A stretch of DNA of 64,000 nucleotides from Beijerinckiaceae bacterium (lineage in GTDB: Bacteria; Pseudomonadota; Alphaproteobacteria; Rhizobiales; Beijerinckiaceae): contig CANGFT010000009.1 of assembly GCA_947453205.1 (NCBI GenBank), positions 28,409-92,408 of the forward strand, in the 5' to 3' direction. The translations under genes and the position numbers were made by a program. Below, piece by piece: positions 1 to 8,538 of the stretch. Within the stretch, counting starts at the first letter, position 1; each line of letters starts with the position of its first letter. Below the pieces are notes generated by a model, which was not told the DNA's origin, did no database searches, and saw only the letters and a list, made by a program, of their open reading frames with translations.

Positions 1-629
1 TTGGCGTTTGCAAGGACCTCGGCGGCTCTCGGGGCTGTCGCCGCGTTCACGCGCGGACGCTCTCCCCTTGGCCCAGGCAGGAGGGGTTGCGGCTTGGTGG
101 GCATCGAACCAGGCGAGTAGAGGCCCATCCTTTTAAAAATATCCAGAAATTCGGAGGCCTCATAGGTTGTGTTCAAGACTTTCGAAATCGTATGGCAGCC
201 CGAACAATCGTCCATGAAACGCTTGTCGCGATCAGGCGCGGGGATCGACATGATCCACTCCGCATTGGACAACTGAGACGCCAGGTTCCGTGTTTTTGAA
301 AGCTTCAGATCCGCCTTGCCCTCGGAGCCAGGTTCGATTGTGATTTCCTTCGGTCCGTCCAGCACATAACCGATCGCACGGATGCTCAAGGCGTATTTTC
401 CTGCGTCAAGCCGGTCGGGCGGAAAAGAAAAACGCCCCTGTGCATCGGTGACGACTGTGACGGAGATCGTTGATCCCGCCTTCTTCGCGGTGACGAGAAC
501 ACCCTCCATCGTCGGCTCCGCCGTTGAGGTGACAATCCCCGAAAGGCCATTCGCCAACGCCCCGGTGCTGACCAGAACGACCGCAGACATACCCGCAGCA
601 ATCTTCAACCATGATTTTCCAGTTGGCAT
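1..629 (-). CDS. Secreted carboxypeptidase-regulatory-like protein with c-type haem motif (partial)
   Basis: Only about 209 N-terminal residues are visible; the frame is open to the left edge, so the gene is cut by the window. The ATG at 629 has GGAGG five bases upstream. Residues 1-27 form a signal peptide (charged start, hydrophobic stretch, ALA-N). Residues about 28-112 resemble a carboxypeptidase-regulatory-like beta sandwich. Residues 142-146 read CSGCH, a CXXCH c-type haem attachment motif, followed by LLPGPRGERP near 183. From memory this arrangement occurs at the start of proteobacterial proteins that continue into a streptogramin/virginiamycin B lyase-type beta propeller; the propeller itself is outside the window, so that part is inference. 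A periplasmic redox or binding role is likely. The gene is transcribed away from the rest of the window. Confidence 0.7.
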   Translation of the reverse strand, partial: MPTGKSWLKIAAGMSAVVLVSTGALANGLSGIVTSTAEPTMEGVLVTAKKAGSTISVTVVTDAQGRFSFPPDRLDAGKYALSIRAIGYVLDGPKEITIEPGSEGKADLKLSKTRNLASQLSNAEWIMSIPAPDRDKRFMDDCSGCHTISKVLNTTYEASEFLDIFKRMGLYSPGSMPTKPQPLLPGPRGERPRVNAATAPRAAEVLANA

Positions 630-1034
630 TGCTTCCTCCCAGATTCGGAGCGGAGCCCCTTTGCGCGCAAGCGCCTATTTTTTTAAAGTCTAATTCCAAG
701 GATCGACACATTCAATAGAACATATGACTCATCGACTTTTGCTGCGATGCAACAATTCGGGCTGTATGAAGGGCGATAAGGTTGCCCGCGGTTCCTGAAG
801 CAGGCCTCGTTTTGGGGGAGCGCCTGGCCCATCATCCCGGAAATCCGGAAAATTCGGGAATCTGCCTCAGGCCCGCCCCAACGGACCCATGATCGCAAGT
901 GACCAACTATCGCCATGCAGGATCGGCGGCAGTCTGAAGCCTGAATAGGCTCAAAAGATCTGAGCTTTCAGGCATAGCTCAAAATTCACGTGCGGTTTTC
1001 CGCTGCTGCCCAGAGCCATCCCATAGCCATGGCG
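630..1034. other. Intergenic, no gene recognised
   Basis: This 405-base stretch lies between the 3' end of the dioxygenase gene and the start of the truncated haem-motif gene; both read leftwards. It is more AT-rich near 670-740, where a promoter for the truncated gene is plausible. Short frames of 70-77 codons here have no convincing ribosome site or composition. I see no tRNA and no strong terminator. Confidence 0.5.
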
Positions 1035-1910
1035 TCAGCGGGGCGGCCGAACGCCCCAGATGACCGTGCCATTGTCCTTCCGGTCCCAGGTCTTCGGCCG
1101 CTGGGGAAAGTCCCTGTGCCAGGGCTTGGGATCAAAATAGCCAAGCTCTTCATTGGACATCCGATCCATCTCAACAAAGAATTCCATGGTGAGGCCATCG
1201 GGCGTCAGATGGTAGACAGCGATGTTGTGGCCCGGACCATGCCGCAGAGGACCGCGCGCAATCGTGATGCGATGGCGGCCAAGCGTGTCGCAGGCCGCCT
1301 GCAGATGGGCGAAATCCTTTAACTCGAAAGCGAAATGCGCAAGCTCCTCCCGCTCGCCCTTCACGAAGTTCAGGGTGTGATGATCGGGATTGCAGCGTTG
1401 AAAGACAAATATGTCCTGTATCCAGTCGGAAACGCGGAACCCGAGCGACCGTGTGAAGAAATCGGCGGTCTTTTGCGGACTGGTGACGCAGAAGGCGACA
1501 TGGCCGAGCTTTATTGGCGCCGCCCCGATGGCGTCCTGGTTGGATGAAACAAAGCGGCCGCCCATGAACAGATCGATTTCAGCGCCCTTGTCATCCCGGA
1601 AGGTGATGACATCGGTCACACCGGGAAAAGGCTCACGAGATCGATGTGGCGCAAGGCCCAGACGTTCGAGATCCCTCATGATGTCCAATGGATCGAGATG
1701 CGGCGCGACCTCCAGCGCAATGCGGCTGCAGGCAGCTCTGTCACTCACCCGCAACTCGACCGCAAGCTGGCCAAGTGGTGTGGCGAAAAAAGCCTGCTTT
1801 GGCGTCCGCTCGACCAATATCAGCCCAACGACATTCCTGTAATAATCAAGCTGCCGCTCGATGTCTGGCGTCTCAAGCGTGAGATGTCCGATGCGGATCG
1901 CTTGAACCAT
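1035..1910 (-). CDS. Type I extradiol (catechol 2,3-type) dioxygenase, VOC family
   Basis: The 291-residue protein has two vicinal-oxygen-chelate domains (about 5-118 and 134-250), the usual size of two-domain extradiol dioxygenases that open catecholic rings next to the two hydroxyls using Fe(II). The metal triad is visible as His137 (GHVAF), His192 (AHFAF) and Glu243 (TMEFF). Relative to BphC spacing, the second-shell catalytic residues are also present: His177, His224 and Tyr233. An active enzyme is therefore more likely than a non-enzymatic VOC protein. The ATG at 1910 has a strong GGGAGAAG site. The gene lies 29 bases downstream of a Bug-type receptor gene on the same strand and is probably co-transcribed with it. 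No ring-hydroxylating oxygenase or ring-cleavage product hydrolase lies close by. Confidence 0.88.
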   Translation of the reverse strand: MVQAIRIGHLTLETPDIERQLDYYRNVVGLILVERTPKQAFFATPLGQLAVELRVSDRAACSRIALEVAPHLDPLDIMRDLERLGLAPHRSREPFPGVTDVITFRDDKGAEIDLFMGGRFVSSNQDAIGAAPIKLGHVAFCVTSPQKTADFFTRSLGFRVSDWIQDIFVFQRCNPDHHTLNFVKGEREELAHFAFELKDFAHLQAACDTLGRHRITIARGPLRHGPGHNIAVYHLTPDGLTMEFFVEMDRMSNEELGYFDPKPWHRDFPQRPKTWDRKDNGTVIWGVRPPR

Positions 1911-1939
1911 TGATCTTCTTCTCCCCTATGCGCTGTGGG

Positions 1940-3013
1940 TCAGTTAAGAACTTTCTTGAGGCGCTCGATGACCAACGCCGGGGTCTGATAAATTTCTTCC
2001 ATCACTCTTTGCGCTTCTTCGCCACCGGTGGGGCTAGGCTCTTCGCCGCTGGATTTAATGACCTCATCACGGAAAGCGCCATCGGCTGTCATGCGCGCAA
2101 AGGCGGCCCTCAACTCGTCAACCCTCGCCGATGGCGTTTTGGGCGGCGCAAAGACCGGTTTGTTCAGCATCAAAGGCGCGAAGAGAAGACGCAGCATCTG
2201 TTTCGCCTCTGTGGTTTCAGCAAGATCGATGGCGAGGGGAATGTCGGGGAGTTCAGGGTTCTTCGACAAGCCAAACTGCATGAGGATGGTGAGCTTCTTT
2301 TCCTTGATCCAGGTGGCGCTTGTGCTCTTGAGGCTCGTCCATCCCCAGCCGCAGCGGCCGTCGACTTCCCCGCGCTCGATCGCCAAAGACGATTCCTGAC
2401 TGCCCTGAAATCCCGTTATCACGCGAAACCGGGTGCCCAGAAGGTCGTTCATCACGACGGGATAAAGGTCCGTCGAGGAGCCCGCCCCGGTGCCAGCGAC
2501 AATCATCTCCGCTCGACGCACATCTTCAAGGGACTTGAACCTCGTAGCGTGCCATGCGGCGCAGATGGAGGACTCGCGCGATATCGCGCCAAGCACCGGA
2601 AAGTCCACCATTCGATAGCTCGTCTTGCGGGCGCCGATCAAGGGCTCAAGAATAGGCCCTGGCGGCAGAATGATGAGGCTCGTGCCATCTTGCGGCGCTG
2701 TGGACGACATGAACTCGACAGCGCGGATTCCGCCTGCTCCCGGCATCAGTTGACCGATCATGGCGGGCTGACCAGGAATGAACCGTGCCAGGTGTCTCGC
2801 AACGATGCGCGCGGAAAGATCGAGGCCCCCGCCAGCGGTCCCTGCAATGATCAGGCTAATCGTCTTGCCCTGATAAAAAGGCCGCTCTTGCAGCGCCCCT
2901 TGCGCCGCCGCTTGTGCGGGCGACGCCAACACGACGAGGATCGAAAAGAGCCATCGCAGGCGCATTTTCTGTGGCATGGCGGCGGCTCCACTGCGGGCGG
3001 GCGAAAGCGTCAT
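1940..3013 (-). CDS. Bug/TctC-type periplasmic solute receptor
   Basis: Tripartite tricarboxylate transporter receptor (Bug family), a periplasmic binding protein for organic acids. The ATG at 3013 has GGAGGA nine bases upstream. A weaker ATG at 2977 would shorten the N-terminus, and the frame is open to 3073. The signal peptide is hydrophobic (WLFSILVVLASPAQAAA). The mature part shows FYQGKTISLIIAG, GGGLDLSARIVARHL, FIPGQP and MPGAGG, features shared with three other receptors in this window (23537, 25815 and 41858) and different from the classical TctC at 3333. It ends next to an extradiol dioxygenase, so an aromatic or aromatic-derived ligand is possible (inference). No membrane subunits accompany it. 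Its 5' region faces the tctC operon, giving a divergent promoter region. Confidence 0.85.
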   Translation of the reverse strand: MTLSPARSGAAAMPQKMRLRWLFSILVVLASPAQAAAQGALQERPFYQGKTISLIIAGTAGGGLDLSARIVARHLARFIPGQPAMIGQLMPGAGGIRAVEFMSSTAPQDGTSLIILPPGPILEPLIGARKTSYRMVDFPVLGAISRESSICAAWHATRFKSLEDVRRAEMIVAGTGAGSSTDLYPVVMNDLLGTRFRVITGFQGSQESSLAIERGEVDGRCGWGWTSLKSTSATWIKEKKLTILMQFGLSKNPELPDIPLAIDLAETTEAKQMLRLLFAPLMLNKPVFAPPKTPSARVDELRAAFARMTADGAFRDEVIKSSGEEPSPTGGEEAQRVMEEIYQTPALVIERLKKVLN

Positions 3014-3332
3014 GCGATGCGTTCCTCCGCTTGCTCCCGCACCCCTGCTTTTGGGTTTGGAGGCGAATCGCACTGGACTCTTTGATTCTGTGCGGAATCC
3101 GCTGTGAGTTCAATGCGGCGCCTCCGCCTGTGCGCGGGATGGCGACGCGATCAGTCTTGCATGGTCCCGGCCGAGCCACAACGCAGCGACGGGTCAAGCC
3201 TCGCGGCCGAGATGTAGACCATTTCCTACGGGTGACCTTCCCGCCCGTGATCGAAGTTGAAGCAGAGGGTCGGTTCGGCTAAGAGCTTCCTCGTCCCCGC
3301 CGGTCATGCGACGGGGCTGGGAGAAGACCGCG
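3014..3332. promoter_or_regulatory. Divergent intergenic region between two receptor operons
   Basis: These 319 bases separate the start of the minus-strand Bug receptor gene from the start of the plus-strand tctC operon, so promoters for both must lie here or just inside. I cannot pick convincing -35/-10 pairs by eye. No gene is supported in it. Confidence 0.45.
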
Positions 3333-4298
3333 ATGCGTTTGCAAACTTTCTTTCGCCCTGTTCTGGGAGCCCTCGCCTGTCTGACCCTGGCGCAATCCGC
3401 CCATGGGCAGACGGCGCCGAAATATCCGAAAGAGACCGTCATCCTCGCCACCCATTCGAGCCCGGGCGGCGGCAGCGATGTCTTCCTGCGGGAAATGGCG
3501 CCCCATCTCACGCGCGCCATGGGCGTCAATTTCGCCGTCGAGAACATCTCCGGCGGTTCGGGCGCCAAAGCCATGGCGGTGCTGGCCAAGGCCAAGCCGG
3601 ATGGCGGCATGTTCTACGCGACGACGCCCACGTTCATCTACACTTCTTTGATGAGCAAGGTGGAGACAAGCTATCGCGACCTCGAACCTCTGGTGAACGT
3701 CTTCTATGATCCGGAAGTCGTCTACACGGCGGCCGAAAGCAAATTCCAGTCCTTGAAAGACGTGATCGACAACGCCCGCGCCAATCGCGGCAAGTGGGGC
3801 GCCGCCAATCCCGCTTCGCTGGAGCGTCAGGTGCTGGAACGGATGAAGACCGTGACAGGCGTGCGCGCCGCCGTCGTCACCTTTGAAGGCGGCGGCGACA
3901 TGCAGATCAATGTGCTCAACCGCACGCTTGACATCGGCATTGGGGAGCTTGGGGAGATCAAGCCGCAACTGGAGGCGGGCAAACTGCGTGTTCTCGCGAT
4001 CATGGGGGACGCCCGCATCGAGCAGATGCCGGATGTTCCGACCGCGCGGGAACAGGGCGTCGATGTGTCCGTGCGCAAGTTCCGTGGCCTTGCCGCACCC
4101 AAAGGCACGCCGCCTGAGATTGTGGCGGCTTGGGAAGCGGGGATCCAGAGAGTGCTTGCTGATCCCGCCTACAAAAAAGTCTATGTCGAAAACGGCCTGC
4201 AGCCGGCTTTCATCCCCCATAAGGACTACGGCCCCTTCATTGCGGAGTTCGCGCGTGACACGGAGGCTTTCCTGAAGGCTGCGAGCGTCATCAAGTGA
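3333..4298 (+). CDS. tctC: TctC-type periplasmic tricarboxylate receptor
   Basis: Periplasmic ligand-binding subunit of a tripartite tricarboxylate transporter, about 321 residues, a normal length. The ATG at 3333 is chosen because GGGAG lies about nine bases upstream and a clean signal peptide follows (residues 1 to about 25, ending AHGQ). An in-frame ATG at 3306 lacks a good site. Typical Bug features are the SSPGGGSD loop near the N-terminus and LAAPKGTP near residue 250. The last four bases overlap the start of tctB, so the tctC-tctB-tctA order is a complete transporter. The next two genes encode an MmgE/PrpD protein and an SDR, suggesting a citrate-like or methylcitrate-like ligand, which is inference. 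Confidence 0.9.
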   Translation: MRLQTFFRPVLGALACLTLAQSAHGQTAPKYPKETVILATHSSPGGGSDVFLREMAPHLTRAMGVNFAVENISGGSGAKAMAVLAKAKPDGGMFYATTPTFIYTSLMSKVETSYRDLEPLVNVFYDPEVVYTAAESKFQSLKDVIDNARANRGKWGAANPASLERQVLERMKTVTGVRAAVVTFEGGGDMQINVLNRTLDIGIGELGEIKPQLEAGKLRVLAIMGDARIEQMPDVPTAREQGVDVSVRKFRGLAAPKGTPPEIVAAWEAGIQRVLADPAYKKVYVENGLQPAFIPHKDYGPFIAEFARDTEAFLKAASVIK

Positions 4299-4774
4299 AC
4301 CGCGATCTTGTGACGGCGTTGATCGGCATCACGCTCGCCGTCGGCTATCATATCGTCGCATCGAACATCGCTTCCGGACTTTTGGCTGACGAGGTCGGGC
4401 CAGACGGATTGCCACGCATTTATGCGTGGATGCTGGGTGGTCTTTCGACGCTCCTTGGGGTGCGGGCGCTGCTTCAGCAAAGGACGCAGCCCACAGGCGA
4501 CGAGGGCGAAGAGGGTCGTGCCGCATGGCGCGCTCTTGGTCTGCTGCTGATCGCTTGCGCCTATGTGGCCGCCGTTCCCGTCCTTGGCTACACGCTGACC
4601 ATCGCCGTCATCATCGCGGTGGCCGCCCTTTATCAGGGAGGCCGCCTCTCATGGTCTCTGGCGCTGACATCGGTGCTTGGCGCAGCCGCGCTCTGGTATG
4701 TATTCGTCTATCTTCTTCACATAGCGCAGCCAGAGGGCATGTTGCCTGATCTGATCGAGAGGTTGCGCGCATGA
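4295..4774 (+). CDS. tctB: TctB small membrane subunit
   Basis: This 159-residue protein begins at a GTG overlapping the tctC stop codon and has about four hydrophobic segments, as in the poorly conserved small subunit of tripartite tricarboxylate transporters. Its place between the receptor and the large TctA subunit makes the assignment firm despite low sequence conservation in the family. It overlaps tctA by four bases (ATGA), which points to translational coupling. Confidence 0.9.
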   Translation: MNRDLVTALIGITLAVGYHIVASNIASGLLADEVGPDGLPRIYAWMLGGLSTLLGVRALLQQRTQPTGDEGEEGRAAWRALGLLLIACAYVAAVPVLGYTLTIAVIIAVAALYQGGRLSWSLALTSVLGAAALWYVFVYLLHIAQPEGMLPDLIERLRA

Positions 4775-6273
4775 ACGAGATCATGGACATGTTTCAGGCG
4801 GTCGTCAGAACGCCGATGATCATCGTGGCCGCTTTCGTCGGCACCGCCTGGGGCATTGTGGGCGGTGCGATGCCTGGCATTTCACCATCCATCGCGATGG
4901 CGCTGCTGCTGCCGTTCACCTATGGCGCGGATCCTGCCGCGGCTGTTGTTTTGCTGGCCAGCACCTATCTTGGCGCCGAATATGGCGGCTCCATCCCGGC
5001 CATCCTCATTCGAACGCCAGGCACCAATTCAGCCGCAGCGACCGTGCTTGATGGCTATGCGATGAAAGAGCAGGGCAAGGCGGGCGACGCCTTGGGCATC
5101 TCGCTTTACTCCACGCTGGTCGGCGCCGTCTTCGGCGTCCTGATGCTTTTGACGCTGACGCAACCGCTCGCGCAGGTGGCCCTAGCATTTCAGCCGCAAT
5201 CCTATGTGGGTCTTGGCGTGCTTGGGCTCAGCGTCATCGCATCCTGTTCGGAAGGTTCGCTGGTCAAAGGCCTCATGGCGGGCGTCATCGGTTTGATGAT
5301 CGCCACCGTCGGCACCGATCCTGTGACCGGGGTCAACCGTTTCACGTTCGACCACCCGGACCTTCTCTCAGGCATTCCTCCCATCCTCGTGATGGTCGGC
5401 GTCTACGCCATCACCAATCTCCTGGAACAGGCGAGCACGCCTGCATGGGTCCAGACCAATAGCAATGAGGCCCGCCTCAAGATGCCAGGACCGCTGATGC
5501 GGGCGCGGCTGCGGCTGTCGCAGGTCATCGGCTGCATCATAGGCTTCATCGAAGGGCTGACCCCGGGCGGCGGGGGCGCCATATCGGCCTTCATTTCCTA
5601 TAACGAAGCGCGTCGCTGGTCGAAGAACCCCGAGGAGTTCGGCAAGGGGTCGCCAGAAGGCGTCGCCGCGCCCGAAGCCTCCAATGGCGCGGTCTCCGCG
5701 ACGTCGCTCATCCCCATGCTGGGGCTCGGCATCCCCGGCTCGAATTCAGCGGCGGTTCTTCTTGGCGGATTCCTCATTCACGGCATGACGCCAGGACCGC
5801 TCCTGTTCACCAAACATGCTGACATCATGTCGGGGTTTTATGCAGGCAAGGTGATCTCCCTGGTCGCCTTGCTGGTGCTTGGCTATCTTATCCTGCGGCC
5901 TTGCATCTGGCTCGTGAACAGGCCCAAGCATTACCTCATGTCCTTCATCCTCGCTCTGGTCCTGTCAGGCGTTTACGCGATTCAGGGCAGCCTGTTTCAC
6001 GTCGGCATAGCCATAGGCTTCGGGGTGCTTGGTTACGCCTTCAAGATCCTCGCCATGCCCGTGCTGCCCATGATCCTCGGGGTGGTTCTTGGCTTCATGG
6101 TGGAGTCGAACTATCGCCGCGCCCTGGTCCTGTCCGACGGCGACCATATGACCTTCGTCGAGGAGCCGATTTGCGCAGCTCTTCTTCTGCTCGCGGCGGT
6201 CTTCCTCATTTATTCCATCGTCCGCCACTATCGCGACGTCGCGAAGGCGAAGCAGATCGGGTTAGCCGCATGA
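4771..6273 (+). CDS. tctA: TctA large membrane subunit
   Basis: The 500-residue integral membrane protein carries the family's hallmarks: GAMPGISPSIAMALLLP near the N-terminus, EYGGSIPAIL, TPGGGGAISAF about residue 267, and LGIPGSNSAAVLLGG about residue 317. These glycine/proline-rich loops are thought to form the substrate path in TctA proteins. About ten to twelve hydrophobic spans are present. It is the only TctA in the window, although seven Bug-type receptors are encoded here. The stop overlaps the next start by ATGA. Confidence 0.95.
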   Translation: MNEIMDMFQAVVRTPMIIVAAFVGTAWGIVGGAMPGISPSIAMALLLPFTYGADPAAAVVLLASTYLGAEYGGSIPAILIRTPGTNSAAATVLDGYAMKEQGKAGDALGISLYSTLVGAVFGVLMLLTLTQPLAQVALAFQPQSYVGLGVLGLSVIASCSEGSLVKGLMAGVIGLMIATVGTDPVTGVNRFTFDHPDLLSGIPPILVMVGVYAITNLLEQASTPAWVQTNSNEARLKMPGPLMRARLRLSQVIGCIIGFIEGLTPGGGGAISAFISYNEARRWSKNPEEFGKGSPEGVAAPEASNGAVSATSLIPMLGLGIPGSNSAAVLLGGFLIHGMTPGPLLFTKHADIMSGFYAGKVISLVALLVLGYLILRPCIWLVNRPKHYLMSFILALVLSGVYAIQGSLFHVGIAIGFGVLGYAFKILAMPVLPMILGVVLGFMVESNYRRALVLSDGDHMTFVEEPICAALLLLAAVFLIYSIVRHYRDVAKAKQIGLAA

Positions 6274-7643
6274 CCGAGTCCCCTTCCATTCCCATCGCCG
6301 AAACGCTCGCCGACTGGCTTGTCGGCGCAGACGTCAGCAAGCTTCAGCCGCAGACCATCGACATGTGCCGACGCATCGCGCTCGACGTCACCGGCCTTTG
6401 CATAGCCGCGCGCCGGGAAGATTACGTCCTCGCCACCCTTGGCGCCGGCGGACCGGGCGACGCCACGGCCATCGGCCACGCGCGTGGCTTTGATCCTTTC
6501 AGCGCGGCCCTGATTAATGGAACCGCTGCCCATGGCGAGGACTATGACGACACATTCGAGGGCGGCCCGGTCCATTCCGGCGCGGTCATCATTCCCGCCG
6601 TCATGGCCATCGGTGAAATGGAGCAGCTTTCAGGTCAGCGTCTGCTGCTGGCCACAGCCTATGGGTCAGAGCTTCTCTGCCGCCTGAGCCTGGTTACGCC
6701 AAAGGCCATTCACAAGGCGGGCTTCCACCCCACGGCCGTCATCGGCGCCATGGCCGCCGCCGCGGCGGTCTCGGTCGCGCTGAACCTCAACAAGCAGCAG
6801 ACGGTCTCCGCGCTGGGCATCGCTGGCAGCATGGCGTCGGGCATCATCGAATATCTCGCGGAGGGCACCTGGACCAAACGCATGCATGCGGGTTGGGCTG
6901 CGCAGTCGGGCATCCGCGCCGCGCTCATGGCGCGCGGGGGATTCCTCGGACCGCGCACTGTTTTCGAAGGCTCTCATGGTTTCTTCCACGCCTTCGCGCC
7001 CTCACGCAAACCAGCCTATCATTTTCTTCTCGACGAACTCGGGCAGCGCTGGGTCATCGACGACATCATCTTCAAGCCCTACGCCTGCGGAACCATGACG
7101 CAGCCTTTCATCGACTGCGCCATCGCACTCGCGCGGCAGGGCGTGAATGCGCAGGACATCGTCTCCATCAGTTGCGCTGTGGGCGAAGGCACCGTGCATC
7201 GTCTTTGGGAGCCTTTGGCGGTGAAGCACCGGCCCCAGACGCCCTATGCCGCCAAGTTCTCGACCCCCTTCTGCATGGCCATCGCGTTCCTTGAAGGCAA
7301 GGCGGGCCTCAGCCAGTTCGATGAAGCCCATATCGCTGATCCAGCGGCTCGCGCGCTTGCAGCGAAGATCAGCTATGTGATCGATCCCAACGATCCCTAT
7401 CCCGACCAGTTCATCGGCGCCCTAAGGGCGACGCTCAGCAATGGGGAGGTTCGTGAAATCAAGCAGGGATATATGCGCGGCGGCTCACAGGCCCCCATGT
7501 CCTTGCAGGAGCTTGAGACGAAGTTCGTCGACAATGCGGTCTATGGCGGCTGGTCGAGCGGTCAGGCCGAAGATGCGCGCCAACTTATCTCGCAACTGTT
7601 CGACGCGAAGACGCTCGGCGCCCTGCGCCAACTGCGGAATTGA
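6270..7643 (+). CDS. MmgE/PrpD family protein
   Basis: The 457-residue protein belongs to the MmgE/PrpD family, which includes 2-methylcitrate dehydratase, cis-aconitate decarboxylase and iminodisuccinate epimerase. The start at 6270 overlaps the tctA stop by ATGA; the open frame extends upstream to 5901 but that part lies inside tctA. Family segments are visible: INGTAAHGEDYDDT around residues 79-92, SGAVIIPA about 98, and KPYACGTMTQPFIDC about 271-285. In this context the protein probably converts the di- or tricarboxylate taken up by the transporter. The exact reaction cannot be assigned from family membership. Confidence 0.9.
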   Translation: MTESPSIPIAETLADWLVGADVSKLQPQTIDMCRRIALDVTGLCIAARREDYVLATLGAGGPGDATAIGHARGFDPFSAALINGTAAHGEDYDDTFEGGPVHSGAVIIPAVMAIGEMEQLSGQRLLLATAYGSELLCRLSLVTPKAIHKAGFHPTAVIGAMAAAAAVSVALNLNKQQTVSALGIAGSMASGIIEYLAEGTWTKRMHAGWAAQSGIRAALMARGGFLGPRTVFEGSHGFFHAFAPSRKPAYHFLLDELGQRWVIDDIIFKPYACGTMTQPFIDCAIALARQGVNAQDIVSISCAVGEGTVHRLWEPLAVKHRPQTPYAAKFSTPFCMAIAFLEGKAGLSQFDEAHIADPAARALAAKISYVIDPNDPYPDQFIGALRATLSNGEVREIKQGYMRGGSQAPMSLQELETKFVDNAVYGGWSSGQAEDARQLISQLFDAKTLGALRQLRN

Positions 7644-7657
7644 AAGAGATGCAGCCC

Positions 7658-8407
7658 ATGACAGAACTCGCCAGCCGCGTTGCCGTCGTCACAGGCGCGG
7701 CCCGCAATATCGGACGCGCCATCGCTTGCGATCTCGCCGCAGGAGGCGCCAGCGTGGCGCTCGTCGCCCGCGCGGACAGAGCCGGGCTTGAGGAGACTGC
7801 AGCCATTATCCGCGCAACCGGGGCGCGGGCCGAAGTGGTTCTCGCCGACATCACGGATCAAGCCTCTGTCCGGGCTCTGGCGGCTTCGGTTGAGGCGCTC
7901 TTTGGCCGCATCGACATTCTCGTGAACAACGCCGCCCTTCGCGCCGAACATCATTTCGAGGAGATCACGCTCGATCAGTGGCGCGAGGTCATGGCCGTCA
8001 ACCTTGATGGCGCCTTCTTGACCACGCAGGCGCTTATGCCCCTCCTGCGCAAGAGCGATTCAGCCGCCATCATCAATATGGGCGGCCTCACCGCCTATAC
8101 AGGCGCCGCCAAACGCGCCCATGTGGTCGCCGCCAAGGCAGGGCTTGATGGCTTCACCAAGGCTTTGGCCCACGAATTCGCGCCGCAGGGGATTACGGTC
8201 AATCTGATATCGCCCGGCCTTATCGACACGCAGCGGCAGGGGCGCTCGGCTGACCGGCCGGACCATCATAAGCACCATGCGACGCTGCTTGGACGGCGCG
8301 GCCTGCCTGAAGAGGTCGCTGCGATGGTTCGGCACCTTGCGGGACCAAGGGGGCGCTATATCACTGGCCAGACAATCCATGTGAACGGCGGGGTCTACCT
8401 TCCGTGA
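7658..8407 (+). CDS. SDR-family protein lacking the canonical catalytic Ser and Tyr
   Basis: A 249-residue Rossmann-fold protein of the short-chain dehydrogenase/reductase family. The nucleotide-binding motif TGAARNIG (12-19) and NNA (90-92) are intact. The active site is unusual: the catalytic Ser position (about 143) is Gly in MGGL, and the YxxxK Tyr position (about 156) is Val in HVVAAK, leaving only Lys160. The C-terminus is normal (YITGQTIHVNGG). I recall a subgroup of SDRs with HVV(A/T)AK at this place, so it is probably not an inactivated pseudogene. ATG 7658 is chosen; a TTG at 7640 and an ATG at 7649 are possible. It is the last gene of the tctCBA operon and may act on the product of the MmgE/PrpD protein, or may be non-redox. 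Confidence 0.85.
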   Translation: MTELASRVAVVTGAARNIGRAIACDLAAGGASVALVARADRAGLEETAAIIRATGARAEVVLADITDQASVRALAASVEALFGRIDILVNNAALRAEHHFEEITLDQWREVMAVNLDGAFLTTQALMPLLRKSDSAAIINMGGLTAYTGAAKRAHVVAAKAGLDGFTKALAHEFAPQGITVNLISPGLIDTQRQGRSADRPDHHKHHATLLGRRGLPEEVAAMVRHLAGPRGRYITGQTIHVNGGVYLP

Positions 8408-8420
8408 TCCGCATCCGGTT

Positions 8421-8435
8421 GGGCGCCGAGCGCCC
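8421..8435. terminator. GC-rich hairpin between convergent genes
   Basis: GGGCGC (8421-8426) and GCGCCC (8430-8435) can form a perfect six-pair stem with a three-base loop, between the convergent SDR and transglutaminase genes. No T tract follows on either strand, so intrinsic termination is uncertain. Confidence 0.3.
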
Positions 8436-8538
8436 CGTCACGCCCGTGTCCCGTTTCTGAAGGCGAAGGGGGGTCCGGGCTCAGTCCCCGATGAGCGGCG
8501 TGTCGGCGAGAAAATTCTCCGCGCCCGCCCTGCCGACC

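Noticed and set aside
1910..3085. 391-codon open frame on the plus strand
   Set aside because: It is opposite a Bug receptor with a signal peptide and good ribosome site; no coherent domain is visible in the plus frame.
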